Positions 44,643 to 53,958 of a stretch of DNA of 64,000 bases are shown piece after piece. The notes under the pieces are model-generated. The model saw nothing but the letters and a program-made list of their open reading frames with translations. It made no database searches and had not been told where the DNA came from. The DNA lies in the NCBI GenBank assembly GCA_963821095.1, contig CAWGCJ010000008.1:62001-126000 (forward strand), in the 5' to 3' direction. Numbering within the stretch: position 1 is the stretch's first letter; every line of letters begins with the position of its first letter. Source of the DNA: CAVPHV01 sp963821095 (GTDB lineage Bacteria > Actinomycetota > Acidimicrobiia > Spongiisociales > UBA5794). The translations under genes were made by a program, and so were the position numbers.

Positions 44643-44643
44643 T

Positions 44644-44668
44644 GAAACCCTTGCTACGTGAGGGTTTC
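44644..44668. terminator. Hairpin between tRNA-Ser(UGA) and integrase
   Basis: 8-bp arms (44644-44651 and 44661-44668). The integrase stop codon lies in the loop. It may terminate both convergent transcripts. Confidence 0.55.
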
Positions 44669-45829
44669 TGGTCGAGCCGACCGCATCGGCACGACGTGCC
44701 CGGCGCCCTTCGGGGCGCGGTCGGGGCGCACTGGGGGCGCGGGAGACTCGGCGAGCTTGCGATCGAGGGCGTCGGCGAGGGCATCGAGATCGTCGTCGTA
44801 GAGGTGCCCGTAGAGGTCGAGTGTCATCGTCGCTGAGGCGTGGCCGAGCTGTCGCTGCACCGCTTTGATCGACGCACCGGACGAGATCATCAGGCTTGCC
44901 GCCGTATGGCGTAAGTCGTGAATCCGCAGATCGTCGATGCCGGCCTGGTTCAACGCGGGGGTCCACACGGTGCGACGCCAGGCCGACGATCGGAGCGGTC
45001 CACCGCGCTGCGCGGTGAAGACGAGACCGTCGGACGCCACCGAGCCGAGGTGCGCAGCCAGCTTGTCGAGAAGCATCGACGGCATCATCACCATCCGTGG
45101 CTCGTGACTTTTTGGCGGTCCCCATGACAGTCCGCCACCGATCTCAGTCGCCGCCTCGGCGACCTCGATGCGTCGCCGCAACACATCAACCCGAGATCGC
45201 CGCAAAGCCACCAGCTCGCCCCAGCGGAGACCGACGTAAGCCAGCGTCTCGACCACGAGCCCGGCGCCTGACAAGCGCTCCTCCGCCGCAGTAGCGAGCC
45301 TGGTGACGTCGACCCCGTCGAGGAACCGCTGCGGACGGGACCGCACCGGCGGAGTCTTGATCCCCTCGGCCGGGTTCCTCAGGAGCAGACCGTCGTGCAC
45401 CGCCATTTGGAGACATTGCGCCAGCCGACCCTTGGCAGCGCGCACCCGCGATGCCGACAAGCCCTCGGCGCTCATCGATGCGGTCCATTCTCGTATCGCC
45501 GCCGGTGTGATCCGATTGATCGGCATGGCACCAAAGGCCGGCAGAATGCGTGATCTCAGCAACGACTCGTACTCCGCTCGGGTCTTCGGCTTGAGCGATA
45601 GGGTCATCAGCCATTTGCCGGACCACTCACCCAGGGACACGTTGCCGGCCGCCGGGTCGAGCCAGTCCCCCCGGTCGATGCGGACGAGTTGAGCGTCGAG
45701 CCAGCGGTCGGCGTCGACTTTCCGGTGGAAGCTCCTCGACCGGATGCGCCCGTCGGGACCCCGATACCTGGCGCGCCACCTTCGGCCGGTGCGTCCGTGG
45801 CGGTCTTCGATCCAACCGGAGCGGCTCAT
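44654..45829 (-). CDS. int: Tyrosine recombinase (integrase) of the mobilizable element
   Basis: 391 residues. An N-terminal AP2-like arm-binding region (about 5-60, with RWRARYRGPDGR), a SAM-like core-binding domain (about 65-155) and a catalytic domain. Active-site residues are R202 (VGLRWGEL), K240, H304-x-x-R307 (HDLRHTAA), H330 (LGHAS) and the nucleophile Y340 (LDLYGHL). The C-terminus adjoins the tRNA, as usual for tRNA-targeting integrases. It diverges from the relaxase gene across an AT-rich region and looks intact. Its target is inferred from the flanking att repeats. Confidence 0.95.
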   Translation of the reverse strand: MSRSGWIEDRHGRTGRRWRARYRGPDGRIRSRSFHRKVDADRWLDAQLVRIDRGDWLDPAAGNVSLGEWSGKWLMTLSLKPKTRAEYESLLRSRILPAFGAMPINRITPAAIREWTASMSAEGLSASRVRAAKGRLAQCLQMAVHDGLLLRNPAEGIKTPPVRSRPQRFLDGVDVTRLATAAEERLSGAGLVVETLAYVGLRWGELVALRRSRVDVLRRRIEVAEAATEIGGGLSWGPPKSHEPRMVMMPSMLLDKLAAHLGSVASDGLVFTAQRGGPLRSSAWRRTVWTPALNQAGIDDLRIHDLRHTAASLMISSGASIKAVQRQLGHASATMTLDLYGHLYDDDLDALADALDRKLAESPAPPVRPDRAPKGAGHVVPMRSARPETLT

Positions 45830-45950
45830 CGGCGTCCTCCTCTTCTGACCGCGTCCTCGCCCGTCAGCAGGCTACGAAGCAAGCGTACATCTCTCATCGT
45901 TTCGCATCATTACTCATTAGTTATCAATATCTATCCAATATCTACGATGT
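45830..45950. promoter_or_regulatory. AT-rich int-mob control region with direct repeats
   Basis: A sharp drop in GC content (about 45890-45950) lies between the divergent integrase and relaxase genes. It contains two CAATATCTA copies (45925-45933 and 45936-45944) spaced 11 bases, one helical turn, plus related ATTACTCATTAG sequence. It could hold promoters, a regulator site or the origin of transfer. TACGAT at 45943 could serve as a rightward -10. Confidence 0.55.
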
Positions 45951-46094
45951 ATGAACGCTATCATAGTCGAAGGAACGGACACCCACAGAGGGAATCGGAC
46001 CGTGACCGCACCCACCAACCTGCAGCTGCCCCTCCCAGTCGAGAGTGACAGACGAGTGCACACCTGCGGTCCCGCTGTGGGGGTGGGGCAGTGA
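45951..46094 (+). CDS. Possible 47-residue ORF coupled to the relaxase
   Basis: From the ATG at 45951 a frame of 47 residues ends in a TGA that overlaps the relaxase GTG (GTGA). The product is polar with no recognisable motif and is not an excisionase-type helix-turn-helix. A GTG at 46002 would give a shorter peptide. Coupling is suggestive, but coding status is uncertain. Confidence 0.3.
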   Translation: MNAIIVEGTDTHRGNRTVTAPTNLQLPLPVESDRRVHTCGPAVGVGQ

Positions 46095-48856
46095 CGGTGC
46101 GGGTGACGACGTTGAAGGGCGCCATGGCGGGCCGGTATTACACGGAGCAGCTTCCGTCGTACTACTTGGATGGTGGTGAGCCGCCGGGTCGCTGGTTCGG
46201 TCGGGGCGCCGGGATGTTGGGTCTTGATGGGGGGATCGATGATGAGGCGTTTCTGGCGGTGATGGCCGGTCTCGATCCGGTGACCGGGGAGCGGTTGGGG
46301 CGCCGCTTCGGAGAGACATCAGTGCGGGGGTTCGATGCCACGTTCTCGGCGCCGAAGTCAGTGTCGGTCCTGTTCGCCGTCGGCAACGAGCGACTGCAAC
46401 GGGAGGTGACGGAGGCGCACGACACCGCGGTCGACGCGGTGTTGGCCTGGGTGGAGTCGCGGGCGCATACGAGGTTGCGGCGGCGGGGTCATGTGGTGTG
46501 TGTCGACGCTGAGGGGATCGTGGCCGGGGTGTTCCGGCAGCATACGAGTCGTCGTTTGGACCCGCAGTTGCACACTCATGCGGTGATCGCCAACCGAGTG
46601 AAAGCTCCGGATGGGCGTTGGTTGGCGTTGGATGCCCGCACGGTGAAGATGGATCAACGGACCTTGTCGAGCCTGTATCACGCCGGGTTGCGGGCTGAGT
46701 TGACCCGCCGCCTCGGTGTTGTTTGGCATCCTCCGGTGAATGGCGTCGCTGAGATCGCCGGCGTCGACCCGGACGTGTTGGTCGAGTTCTCGCAACGCAC
46801 CCGTGACGTGGAGGCCCGGGTGGAGGAGAAACTGACCCGCTTTCGTGGCGACGTCGAGCGTGAACCGACACCACGGGAACGGTGGCGGCTGGAACGCGAA
46901 GCCGTCGTAGATAGTCGCCCCGCCAAAAACCACACCCGCACCGTTGGACAGTTGCGGGCCGAGTGGCGCACCCGGTTGGCCGCCCTCGGCTTGGAACCAC
47001 AAGACGTTGTCACCGGCACGGTCGGTCGTGTCCGCACGCAGACGGGCATCGACCAGGAGGTGATGTTGGCGATGATCGACGGAGCGCTCGAGGCATTGGC
47101 GCAGCGGCAGTCGACGTGGCGGCCCGCCGAGGTGGTGCGTGAGCTCGCCGCCCAGGTCCCCACTGAGGTCACCGTCCAAACCGGGCGGCTCTGTGAGTTC
47201 CTGCAGCGCCTCGCCGACCACGCCACGGCGTCGCGCTGTGTTGATCTGTCACCACCGATCCCGCCCGGCGTGGTGCTGCGTCGTGATGGACGCCCGATCA
47301 GCGAACCAGCCACCGATCGTGCCTTCACCACCCGAACCATCCTTGATGAGGAGGTACAGATCCTCGAATGGGCCGACCGGCAGCGAAGGCTCGGCGGCAT
47401 TGTCGATACCCGACCGAGGGATCTCGACACGGCGGGGTTGTGTGCGGGTCAGGCCGACGCTTGCGGGGCGGTGGCGGGGATGGTTCCGCTGGAGCTGATT
47501 GTGGGTCCGGCCGGGTCGGGCAAGACCACTGCGCTCACTCCCGCCGTTGCCTATCTGGAGGGTCGCGGGGAGGTGGTGTTCGGGGTGGCGCCCACCGCGG
47601 CGGCCGCCGACGTGCTCGCCACCGAAACGACGATGCCCGCCGACACGTTGGACAAGCTGCTGTACGAACACTCCCGGCCGGACCGGCCACCAGGGGCGGG
47701 GTATGACTTGCCGGCGGGGTCGACGGTGGTCGTTGATGAGGCCGGCACCGTCGCCACCCCGAAACTCGCTGCCCTCACCCTTCTCGCTGACGACAAGGCA
47801 TGGCGGGTGGTGATGGTGGGGGATCCCCGCCAGTTCTCCGCTGTGGGTCGGGGTGGCATGTTCGCTCACCTCATCGACACCCACGGCGCCATCGAACTCG
47901 ACCACATCCATCGCTTCACCCACGACTGGGAACGCGACGCTACCCGACGACTCCGCCGAGGCGACCTGTCGGTGATCGTCGACTACGCACGTCACGGTCG
48001 GCTCCACGCCGGCAGCCCAGACTCGATGGAGGCTGCCGTCATCGACGCCTGGAGCGAGGCACGACAACGCAGCGAGTCGGTGGCGTTGATGGCCAACACC
48101 AACCACACCGTCGACCGATTGAACCAGCTCGCCCAACAGCACCGCATCACCGCCGGCGAACTCGACCCGGACGGGCCGGGCCTCGACGTTGGCGATCAAC
48201 GTCTGCTCGTCGGCGACGACGTGGTCACCCGCCGCAACCAACGCACCCTGCGCACCAACCAAGGAGCGATGGTCAAGAACCGGGACCACTGGAGCGTCGA
48301 AGAGATCCACGGTGATGGTGCGGTCACCGTCACGGGACGGAGCGGGACGGTGCGTCTTCCCGCCGACTACGCCTTCCACCATCTCGAACTCAGCTACGCC
48401 CAAACCAGCCACGCCACCCAAGGCCGCACCGTCGACGTCGGTCTCCTCCTCATCGACGCACCAACCGACCACCGCGGTCTCTACACGCCGCTGACCCGCG
48501 GACGACACGCCAACCATGCCTACGTCGTCACCCGTGAAGGCGAAACCGCGACTGATGTCCTCACGACGGCGATCAGCCGGGACTGGATCGACCAACCCGC
48601 CGTCACCCGACGAGGAGACCTCGGGACCGGCAGCCGAGTGACACGCTGGACAAGCGGAAGCGGACTCGGAAACCACCCCGCAGCCGGCCATCAACAGGTC
48701 CGCACCGACCCGCCCAACCACGACCTCGCCATCGACGACCCCAGATCCGACGATGACCAGGCCTGGCAGGCAGTCAACCGGAGCATCGATGCCGCCAGGC
48801 AACGCCGCACCTCAGAGCGCACTCCCAACCGGCATCACCCTGGCATCGGCCGCTGA
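46091..48856 (+). CDS. MobF-family relaxase with RecD-like helicase domain
   Basis: 921 residues, TrwC/TraA type. It nicks DNA at an origin of transfer, stays attached through tyrosine and unwinds the strand. The relaxase domain (about 1-300) has the tyrosine pairs Y16-Y17 and Y24-Y25, matching the Y18/Y26 region of TrwC, FDATFSAPKSVSVLFAVG, and the three-His metal site H151 with H161 and H163 (DPQLHTH). The helicase domain has Walker A GPAGSGKTT near 472, Walker B VVVDEAGTV near 545, SYAQTSHATQG and the closing TPLTRGRHANHAYVV. No coupling protein or secretion channel is encoded nearby. Confidence 0.94.
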   Translation: MTVRVTTLKGAMAGRYYTEQLPSYYLDGGEPPGRWFGRGAGMLGLDGGIDDEAFLAVMAGLDPVTGERLGRRFGETSVRGFDATFSAPKSVSVLFAVGNERLQREVTEAHDTAVDAVLAWVESRAHTRLRRRGHVVCVDAEGIVAGVFRQHTSRRLDPQLHTHAVIANRVKAPDGRWLALDARTVKMDQRTLSSLYHAGLRAELTRRLGVVWHPPVNGVAEIAGVDPDVLVEFSQRTRDVEARVEEKLTRFRGDVEREPTPRERWRLEREAVVDSRPAKNHTRTVGQLRAEWRTRLAALGLEPQDVVTGTVGRVRTQTGIDQEVMLAMIDGALEALAQRQSTWRPAEVVRELAAQVPTEVTVQTGRLCEFLQRLADHATASRCVDLSPPIPPGVVLRRDGRPISEPATDRAFTTRTILDEEVQILEWADRQRRLGGIVDTRPRDLDTAGLCAGQADACGAVAGMVPLELIVGPAGSGKTTALTPAVAYLEGRGEVVFGVAPTAAAADVLATETTMPADTLDKLLYEHSRPDRPPGAGYDLPAGSTVVVDEAGTVATPKLAALTLLADDKAWRVVMVGDPRQFSAVGRGGMFAHLIDTHGAIELDHIHRFTHDWERDATRRLRRGDLSVIVDYARHGRLHAGSPDSMEAAVIDAWSEARQRSESVALMANTNHTVDRLNQLAQQHRITAGELDPDGPGLDVGDQRLLVGDDVVTRRNQRTLRTNQGAMVKNRDHWSVEEIHGDGAVTVTGRSGTVRLPADYAFHHLELSYAQTSHATQGRTVDVGLLLIDAPTDHRGLYTPLTRGRHANHAYVVTREGETATDVLTTAISRDWIDQPAVTRRGDLGTGSRVTRWTSGSGLGNHPAAGHQQVRTDPPNHDLAIDDPRSDDDQAWQAVNRSIDAARQRRTSERTPNRHHPGIGR

Positions 48857-49037
48857 CGCCCACATCCTCAAGCCAACCTCCCCGCGGAGCACAACCAGGC
48901 GTCCTCAGGTCGGTTTGCCCATCAACCACGTCCAGCTCCCCCCCCAAGTTGGTGATGCGGCGGCGAGATCAAGCGCCCCACGCCACATTCGTCGCGGAAA
49001 GCCTCCGACGACGCGCCAGGCCGGTCCGGCCGTTGGC

Positions 49038-50738
49038 TCAGCAGCCGTGGATGGTTTCGGCGGTGCAGGTATCGACACCGGTGTTGCCGTACACGACATC
49101 AACATCGAGTCCGCCGGTCAACACGTCATCACCCGGGCCACCGTAGAGGACGTCGTCGCCGCGGTTACCCGCCGCGTCATCATTGCCGGCACCGCCATAG
49201 AGGTGATCGTCGGCGTTGCCGCCGCTGATCGTGTCGTCCCCGTCGCCGCCGTAGATGATGTCTTTGCCCAGCTCACCGTAGAGCCGGTCACGTTTCCACT
49301 GGCCGTGGATCCAATCGGCGCCACCCCCACCACGTACCAGGTCCTTGCCCTTCCCGCCGTACAGGCTGTCGTTACCCGAATCACCCAACACCGAGTCCTT
49401 ACCGGCACCACCCCGCAACTCATCCTGACCCGGGCCACCCAGCAGGATGTCGTCGCCGGCCTCGCCCCGCACCACATCGTTGCCGTACCCGGCACACACC
49501 ACATCGTCCCCGCCACCACCATCGATCACGTCATCGCCACCAAACCCCACAATCACATCAACACCCGACGTGCCCACCAGGGTGTCGGCACCATCAGTAC
49601 CCACAATCGTCGCCACCAACCCGTCACACATCACACCGGGGGGAATCCATGCCTTGGTCCCCAACATCTCACCCGAGCGCAGCGTGGACGAGTCACCCGC
49701 TGCCAGATCCTTCACCACGACGTAGCCTGTGTTGCTGCCGTCGTGGGGATTCAGCAGAACGCTGGTGTCGTCGCTGTTGAACTGGGCATCCCACACACCC
49801 ATGCCCGCCTTCTTGTACACCTTCGCCCTATTCCCACCATTGCTGTCCGCTAGCCACACGGTTGCCGTATCTGCGAATGCCGCGTAGAGGATCATCGACG
49901 CATCGGCCGAAACGTCCATCACCGCCAGGCTCTTGTCGGTGTTTGCACCGAGGAGCAAACTCGACTCGCCCGCGACGAGGTCGACAAGCCACAGATCACC
50001 CGGGCCGAGATCGAGGTTGTCCGGATCCGGATCCAAGACTGCATATGCGTTCACGATCACCCGACGTGCGTCGTCGATGAACCCGGCCCGGTAAGCCGAG
50101 AAGTACAGATCCGGCTCGTCGGTGATCACCTCATAGCCGCCACCGGCATCGATATCGGTCACCGCCAACTCGATGCCTCCAGGCGCCGCTGACGGGTCTG
50201 GCAGATATGTGAACAGGATCCGTCTCCCGTCGGGAAACCACATCGGCCCCGACTCGTTCGCCACCGGCGTGTGCGTCAGATTCACCAACCCCGACCCGTC
50301 GATGTTCACCACCCACACATCCGAGAACGGCGGATCATGCTCATCCTCACCGTCTGTCTGTAGTTCGAACACGATCCGCTGCGAGTCCGGCGACCACCGA
50401 GGCCAGCTGATACGCGTGTCCTGACCCGGTGAATCGATCACCTTCACAGGTGGCCCACCACCATCAACCGGCACTCTCCACAGCGAGTTCCCGAGCTGCG
50501 GGAAGTAGAACACCCACTCGCCGTCTGGCGACATCTGTCCGGTGATACCCTCGACCAGTTGGTACTCACCTGAACCGTCAGAGCCCATTACGACTGCGTG
50601 GAACGGTCCCCCAGCGGCCGACTCCTCTGCAAACAGAATCCGTTCCCCCGGCACCGGAGAGCCCTCCGCCAGAGGGGCAGTCACCGTCACCAGCGACACC
50701 GCCGCCAGGAACCCGATCAGGACACGGAAACGGTTCAT
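49038..50738 (-). CDS. Secreted TolB-like propeller protein with RTX-type calcium repeats
   Basis: About 566 residues from the ATG at 50738. The signal peptide (about 1-28) is followed by a TolB/PD40-like propeller (about 30-375) with blades such as SPDGEWVFYFP, SPDSQRIVFELQ and FPDGRRILFTY. After a Cys-containing linker, about 180 residues are glycine-aspartate nonapeptides of the GGxGxDxLx type (GGDDVIDGGGGDD, GGAGNDDAAGNRGDD). These form a calcium-binding parallel beta roll found in proteins secreted or folded outside the cell. The final Cys pair may form a disulfide. It is cargo of the mobilizable element and related in its N-terminal part to the gene at 50822. Confidence 0.85.
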   Translation of the reverse strand: MNRFRVLIGFLAAVSLVTVTAPLAEGSPVPGERILFAEESAAGGPFHAVVMGSDGSGEYQLVEGITGQMSPDGEWVFYFPQLGNSLWRVPVDGGGPPVKVIDSPGQDTRISWPRWSPDSQRIVFELQTDGEDEHDPPFSDVWVVNIDGSGLVNLTHTPVANESGPMWFPDGRRILFTYLPDPSAAPGGIELAVTDIDAGGGYEVITDEPDLYFSAYRAGFIDDARRVIVNAYAVLDPDPDNLDLGPGDLWLVDLVAGESSLLLGANTDKSLAVMDVSADASMILYAAFADTATVWLADSNGGNRAKVYKKAGMGVWDAQFNSDDTSVLLNPHDGSNTGYVVVKDLAAGDSSTLRSGEMLGTKAWIPPGVMCDGLVATIVGTDGADTLVGTSGVDVIVGFGGDDVIDGGGGDDVVCAGYGNDVVRGEAGDDILLGGPGQDELRGGAGKDSVLGDSGNDSLYGGKGKDLVRGGGGADWIHGQWKRDRLYGELGKDIIYGGDGDDTISGGNADDHLYGGAGNDDAAGNRGDDVLYGGPGDDVLTGGLDVDVVYGNTGVDTCTAETIHGC

Positions 50739-50821
50739 GGTGACCACGTTAAGTGGCAGGGGTGTGTTGTGGTAGAGGTATTTGGTCACTGGTCACCCCC
50801 TGGTGGCGTGGCCTTGGCGGG

Positions 50822-53362
50822 TCATTGGGTGTCGTAGCGGCGGAACTCGACCGGTCCCACCGTCTTGGTCCAACCGTTGAGCGTCAGGAACCAGTTCGAC
50901 CCGTACTCCACGGAGCGCCCCTGGCAGCCGTGTTCGACGAGTGGCATTGGATACAAGTGACCATCGGTCAGTCGCACGACGACGGACTGTTTGTAGTCGT
51001 AGCCGTTGCCGTGGTCACCCGTGAGGCAAGTGTCGAGGATGCCGGTGGTGTCGCCCTCGCCGCGAACGGTCACATACGCCCAGTTGCCGACGACCTCGAT
51101 CAGCGCCACATAGCCGTCGATCTCGTCGGTGCCGGTTCCTGCGTCGATGTCGTACTTCGACTCGTACTGCTGATTGGTGCCCGCTTTGCGGCCCCACACC
51201 TCAATCCCGGAATGGTTGTTCGATCCCACGATGTAGTCATCCGACGCTCCCACCACATCCCACGTCGGCGCGGTGCCCGTCAAGTGATAGCTGGTGTTGT
51301 CCGTCAGATCACCCGCAGACGCGTTGGCCCGCCACACCGTCACGTTCCCGTCGTAGTCGCAGGTAACCAGATCCAACCGGGTGTCGTTCGCTGGGTACAG
51401 GTTCAACGTGTCGATGCACTGGCCGCCGACGGCGGCTTCGTCGAAGTTCGAGTCGTGATCCCACACCAACACGCGCTCCCCCTCCACCTCGTCATTCCTC
51501 AGCACCCGATTCGATGACTTGTTGACCTCAGGTGTGCCGCTGTCGCCGTCGTGGTCCCACGTCACGAAGGCCCCGTTCTCTTTGAGCTCTTTGACGATCA
51601 CGATCACGTCGTCGTCACCGTCGGCGTCGTAGTCCGTCAGAACCACGTTGCGGCCACTGCAATAGTCGCAGCGAGAATCGAACCCCCACGCCACCGACTC
51701 CCCGTACTCGTCCTCGAACTCAGTCTCATTCGAATACGTCACTGTGCCGCCGCTGACCGCGCCAATGTACACCTCAAACGGCTTCCCCTTCGCCGTCTGA
51801 CTCCCGGCACCGGTGGCGCACACAATGTCATTGGCGAACGGTTCGCTATTGAGGGTTTCTCCGTCGAGGTTCCCCACCGCGCACCCGTGCCGATCCCGAT
51901 ACAACGGCGCCGTCGTCGTACCAAACTTGAATGCCAACTCAAAATCACCAACCGACCACGGAGCCGTAGCAGTGCTCTTGCGGAGCCACACCCCATCCTC
52001 CATATCCACAAACGGATACGTACACAGCCGGCTTTGCTGCACGCAGAATAGGTCCTCTTGAGCAATGGTCAGCCAGCCCTCGATTGGATCCCCGTTGTTC
52101 AGAAACGCGCTATTGGAGTGGTGTCGTGTCAGGACAAGGTCCGCTTTCCCGTCTCCGTCGAGGTCGGCAGAGACACCATCCCAGCTCCTCGACTCCGATG
52201 GCAGGGGGTCGCCGATCGACGGCGCCGCCAGGGTCTGCCTGACCGCGGCCCTCGCGACCGGGGAGGTCACCCAGCCAACACTTCCCAGATGCGGCCCAGA
52301 CGCCAGTACCTCTTGGGCGCCACTCCCCGCGTTGGCTTGGACGACATGGAACAGGCTGTTCTCGAATGCCAGCATCACTACCTGGCTGCCGTCGGGGGAG
52401 AACTTCGCCCGGTACACACCGTTGGCGCCCTCGCCACGCGGGTCGAGACGCCGCGGATTCGCCCCGTCCTGGTCGGCGATCCACACCGCCGAGCCGGCCT
52501 GGTCGCGGACGCGATACAACAAGTCGCCGGTGCCGGATACATCCAGCAGGATGGCGTCGGTGTCGCCGTCGCCGGCAACAACCGGTCTCGCCGCACCGGT
52601 CGCCACATCAACCCGCCACACGGAGATCGCCCCGAGGAGCCCGAACTCGGTCCCAATCACGGCATGGCCAACGGCGAACGCCGCTGCACCGTCCGTACTC
52701 CACCCCGCGTCACTCGTCGCAAGAGCCACGTCCGGTCTATCTGTCACCTGACGCTTCACGCCGGTGTCGACATCGACGAGCCACAGTTCCTGGGCACCCA
52801 GATCATCGAGGATCTCCAAATCGAGACCCGCCGGGTTGGGATGCCGTGTGAACAACACCTCAGATCCGTCCGGCGACCACACCGGGTCCCACTCATACGC
52901 CGTTGCCGACGGAGTCAGGTTCCTGGCCCCAGATCCGTCCACGTTCACCACCCACACATCCACCCGATTGCCCGCATGGGCATCCTCGCCTCCCACCGGC
53001 GGTGTCTCTACCTCGAACGCCAACCGGGACGAATCCGGCGACCACGCCACCGAGAACACCCGACCCGCCATCTCGGTCCCGTCGAACACTGTCACCGCCG
53101 CGCCGTCATCGGTCGGTACCACCAACAACCGGGAACGACCCGGTGCCACCACCGCGATCGCCGACCCACTAGGAGCAGGTGACGGGGCCCCACCCGCATA
53201 GAATCCCCGCTGATCCGACCCGTCGGGCCGTGACGTGACCACCAGACCCGAGTCACCATCGGCCCACACCACCCGAACCTCACCCTCACCCGTGAGCTGA
53301 CCCGGTACCGCCGACGCCGCCAATACCACCACCGACACCACCGCCAGCGCCTGTCGCCACAT
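50822..53362 (-). CDS. Secreted TolB-like propeller protein with FG-GAP-like C-terminal half
   Basis: About 846 residues from the ATG at 53362. The signal peptide (about 1-22) is followed by a TolB-like propeller (about 25-385) with SPDSSRLAFEVE, VWVVNVDGSG and WSPDGSEVLFTRHP, matching its neighbour. The C-terminal half has FG-GAP/VCBS-like calcium loops: DLDGDGKADLVL, YDADGDDDVIVI and LDLVTCDYDGNVTVW. These suggest an integrin-type propeller. Several Cys pairs (RCDYCSG) suggest disulfides. It lies upstream of the RTX gene on the same strand, 83 bases away. A binding or adhesion role on the recipient surface is inferred. Confidence 0.82.
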   Translation of the reverse strand: MWRQALAVVSVVVLAASAVPGQLTGEGEVRVVWADGDSGLVVTSRPDGSDQRGFYAGGAPSPAPSGSAIAVVAPGRSRLLVVPTDDGAAVTVFDGTEMAGRVFSVAWSPDSSRLAFEVETPPVGGEDAHAGNRVDVWVVNVDGSGARNLTPSATAYEWDPVWSPDGSEVLFTRHPNPAGLDLEILDDLGAQELWLVDVDTGVKRQVTDRPDVALATSDAGWSTDGAAAFAVGHAVIGTEFGLLGAISVWRVDVATGAARPVVAGDGDTDAILLDVSGTGDLLYRVRDQAGSAVWIADQDGANPRRLDPRGEGANGVYRAKFSPDGSQVVMLAFENSLFHVVQANAGSGAQEVLASGPHLGSVGWVTSPVARAAVRQTLAAPSIGDPLPSESRSWDGVSADLDGDGKADLVLTRHHSNSAFLNNGDPIEGWLTIAQEDLFCVQQSRLCTYPFVDMEDGVWLRKSTATAPWSVGDFELAFKFGTTTAPLYRDRHGCAVGNLDGETLNSEPFANDIVCATGAGSQTAKGKPFEVYIGAVSGGTVTYSNETEFEDEYGESVAWGFDSRCDYCSGRNVVLTDYDADGDDDVIVIVKELKENGAFVTWDHDGDSGTPEVNKSSNRVLRNDEVEGERVLVWDHDSNFDEAAVGGQCIDTLNLYPANDTRLDLVTCDYDGNVTVWRANASAGDLTDNTSYHLTGTAPTWDVVGASDDYIVGSNNHSGIEVWGRKAGTNQQYESKYDIDAGTGTDEIDGYVALIEVVGNWAYVTVRGEGDTTGILDTCLTGDHGNGYDYKQSVVVRLTDGHLYPMPLVEHGCQGRSVEYGSNWFLTLNGWTKTVGPVEFRRYDTQ

Positions 53363-53617
53363 CCAGACCACCCCTCCCACGCCCAACCACGACGTGTCTC
53401 AGAATCCCCCATCCCACCCTTTTCCAGCACGGTACGACGCCCCCCAACCCCTACCAGGGCCAGAAGTCCCGGTGACGGTCCGCTGATTCTGCGGTTGAAC
53501 ACTCGCCGCGATGACCGGGGACGATGTCCCCGAGCAATAGCCTGTCCGACCGACGACCTCATCAGTACGGATCCGCGGCCGGCACCCGAGCGAGAGCGCG
53601 ACGAACAGGCGCCCGCG

Positions 53618-53766
53618 TCTCGGGGCGCGCTGGGGGCGCAGGAGAACGAGAAACGGTACAAACGATCCGGAGATGACGAGCGGTGATGAGAGGCCGCAAA
53701 CCGTTGTACCATAAGGGTTTCCGGCGGATTCCCCTGCGAGTAGCCAATCTATCCGAATCGGCCCGA
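53618..53766. repeat. Right-end arm of the integrated element (copy A)
   Basis: About 150 bases just inside attR, from TCTCGGGGCGCGCTGGGGGC onward. They are similar in order and spacing to 55184-55332, where they also precede an att-like sequence. This is consistent with integrase arm-binding DNA at element ends. Confidence 0.8.
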
Positions 53767-53829
53767 ACAGTCTTGAAAACTGTTGAGCCCCTTTCGGGGT
53801 TCCGTGGGTTCGAATCCCACTCCCTCCGC
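53767..53829 (+). repeat. attR of the integrated element (63 bp)
   Basis: Identical to 44580-44642. It contains the tRNA-Ser(UGA) 3' part from the anticodon stem but no 5' half, so it is not a functional tRNA. It is the original chromosomal 3' end displaced by insertion, and its terminator-like hairpin still follows at 53834. Confidence 0.9.
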
Positions 53830-53958
53830 CGCAGAACGTCGAGTCCTGTTCGGCCTCGACGTTCGCTACCTGGGGCGGGTTGTTCTTCTGTACCTCGCGC
53901 GGTGTGGGTGTCAGTTGTGTGCGGCACGTTTGGACGCCGTTTGCCGTCCGCGGGGGAG
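53809..53958 (+). repeat. tRNA-Ser 3'-end repeat, unit 4
   Basis: Same architecture as unit 1: tRNA 3' end, hairpin, CTACCTGGGGCGGGTTGTT and a similar trailing part. The hairpin stem is 10 perfect bp (53834-53843 with 53855-53864) but differs in sequence from unit 1, while the 11-base loop TCCTGTTCGGC is identical. This was probably the native terminator of tRNA-Ser(UGA). Confidence 0.88.

Larger units (their letters stand above)
44580..53829. mobile_element. Integrative mobilizable element in tRNA-Ser(UGA), 9.2 kb
   Basis: Bounded by 63-bp identical att repeats derived from tRNA-Ser(UGA). In order it contains an integrase (leftward), an AT-rich control region, a possible small coupled ORF, a MobF relaxase-helicase (rightward) and two secreted propeller genes (leftward). 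No type IV secretion genes, replication initiator, partition genes, excisionase or phage structural genes were seen, so it should move with help from another conjugative element. Cargo is limited to exported proteins. Confidence 0.85.

Noticed and set aside
47249..48802. Long open frame antisense to the relaxase helicase domain
   Set aside because: The sense frame carries all helicase motifs. The antisense product is Gly/Val/Arg-rich without motifs.
53767..53829. A fifth tRNA-Ser gene
   Set aside because: Only the part from the anticodon stem to the 3' end is present. The upstream bases do not form a D arm or acceptor 5' strand, so it is an attachment-site copy.
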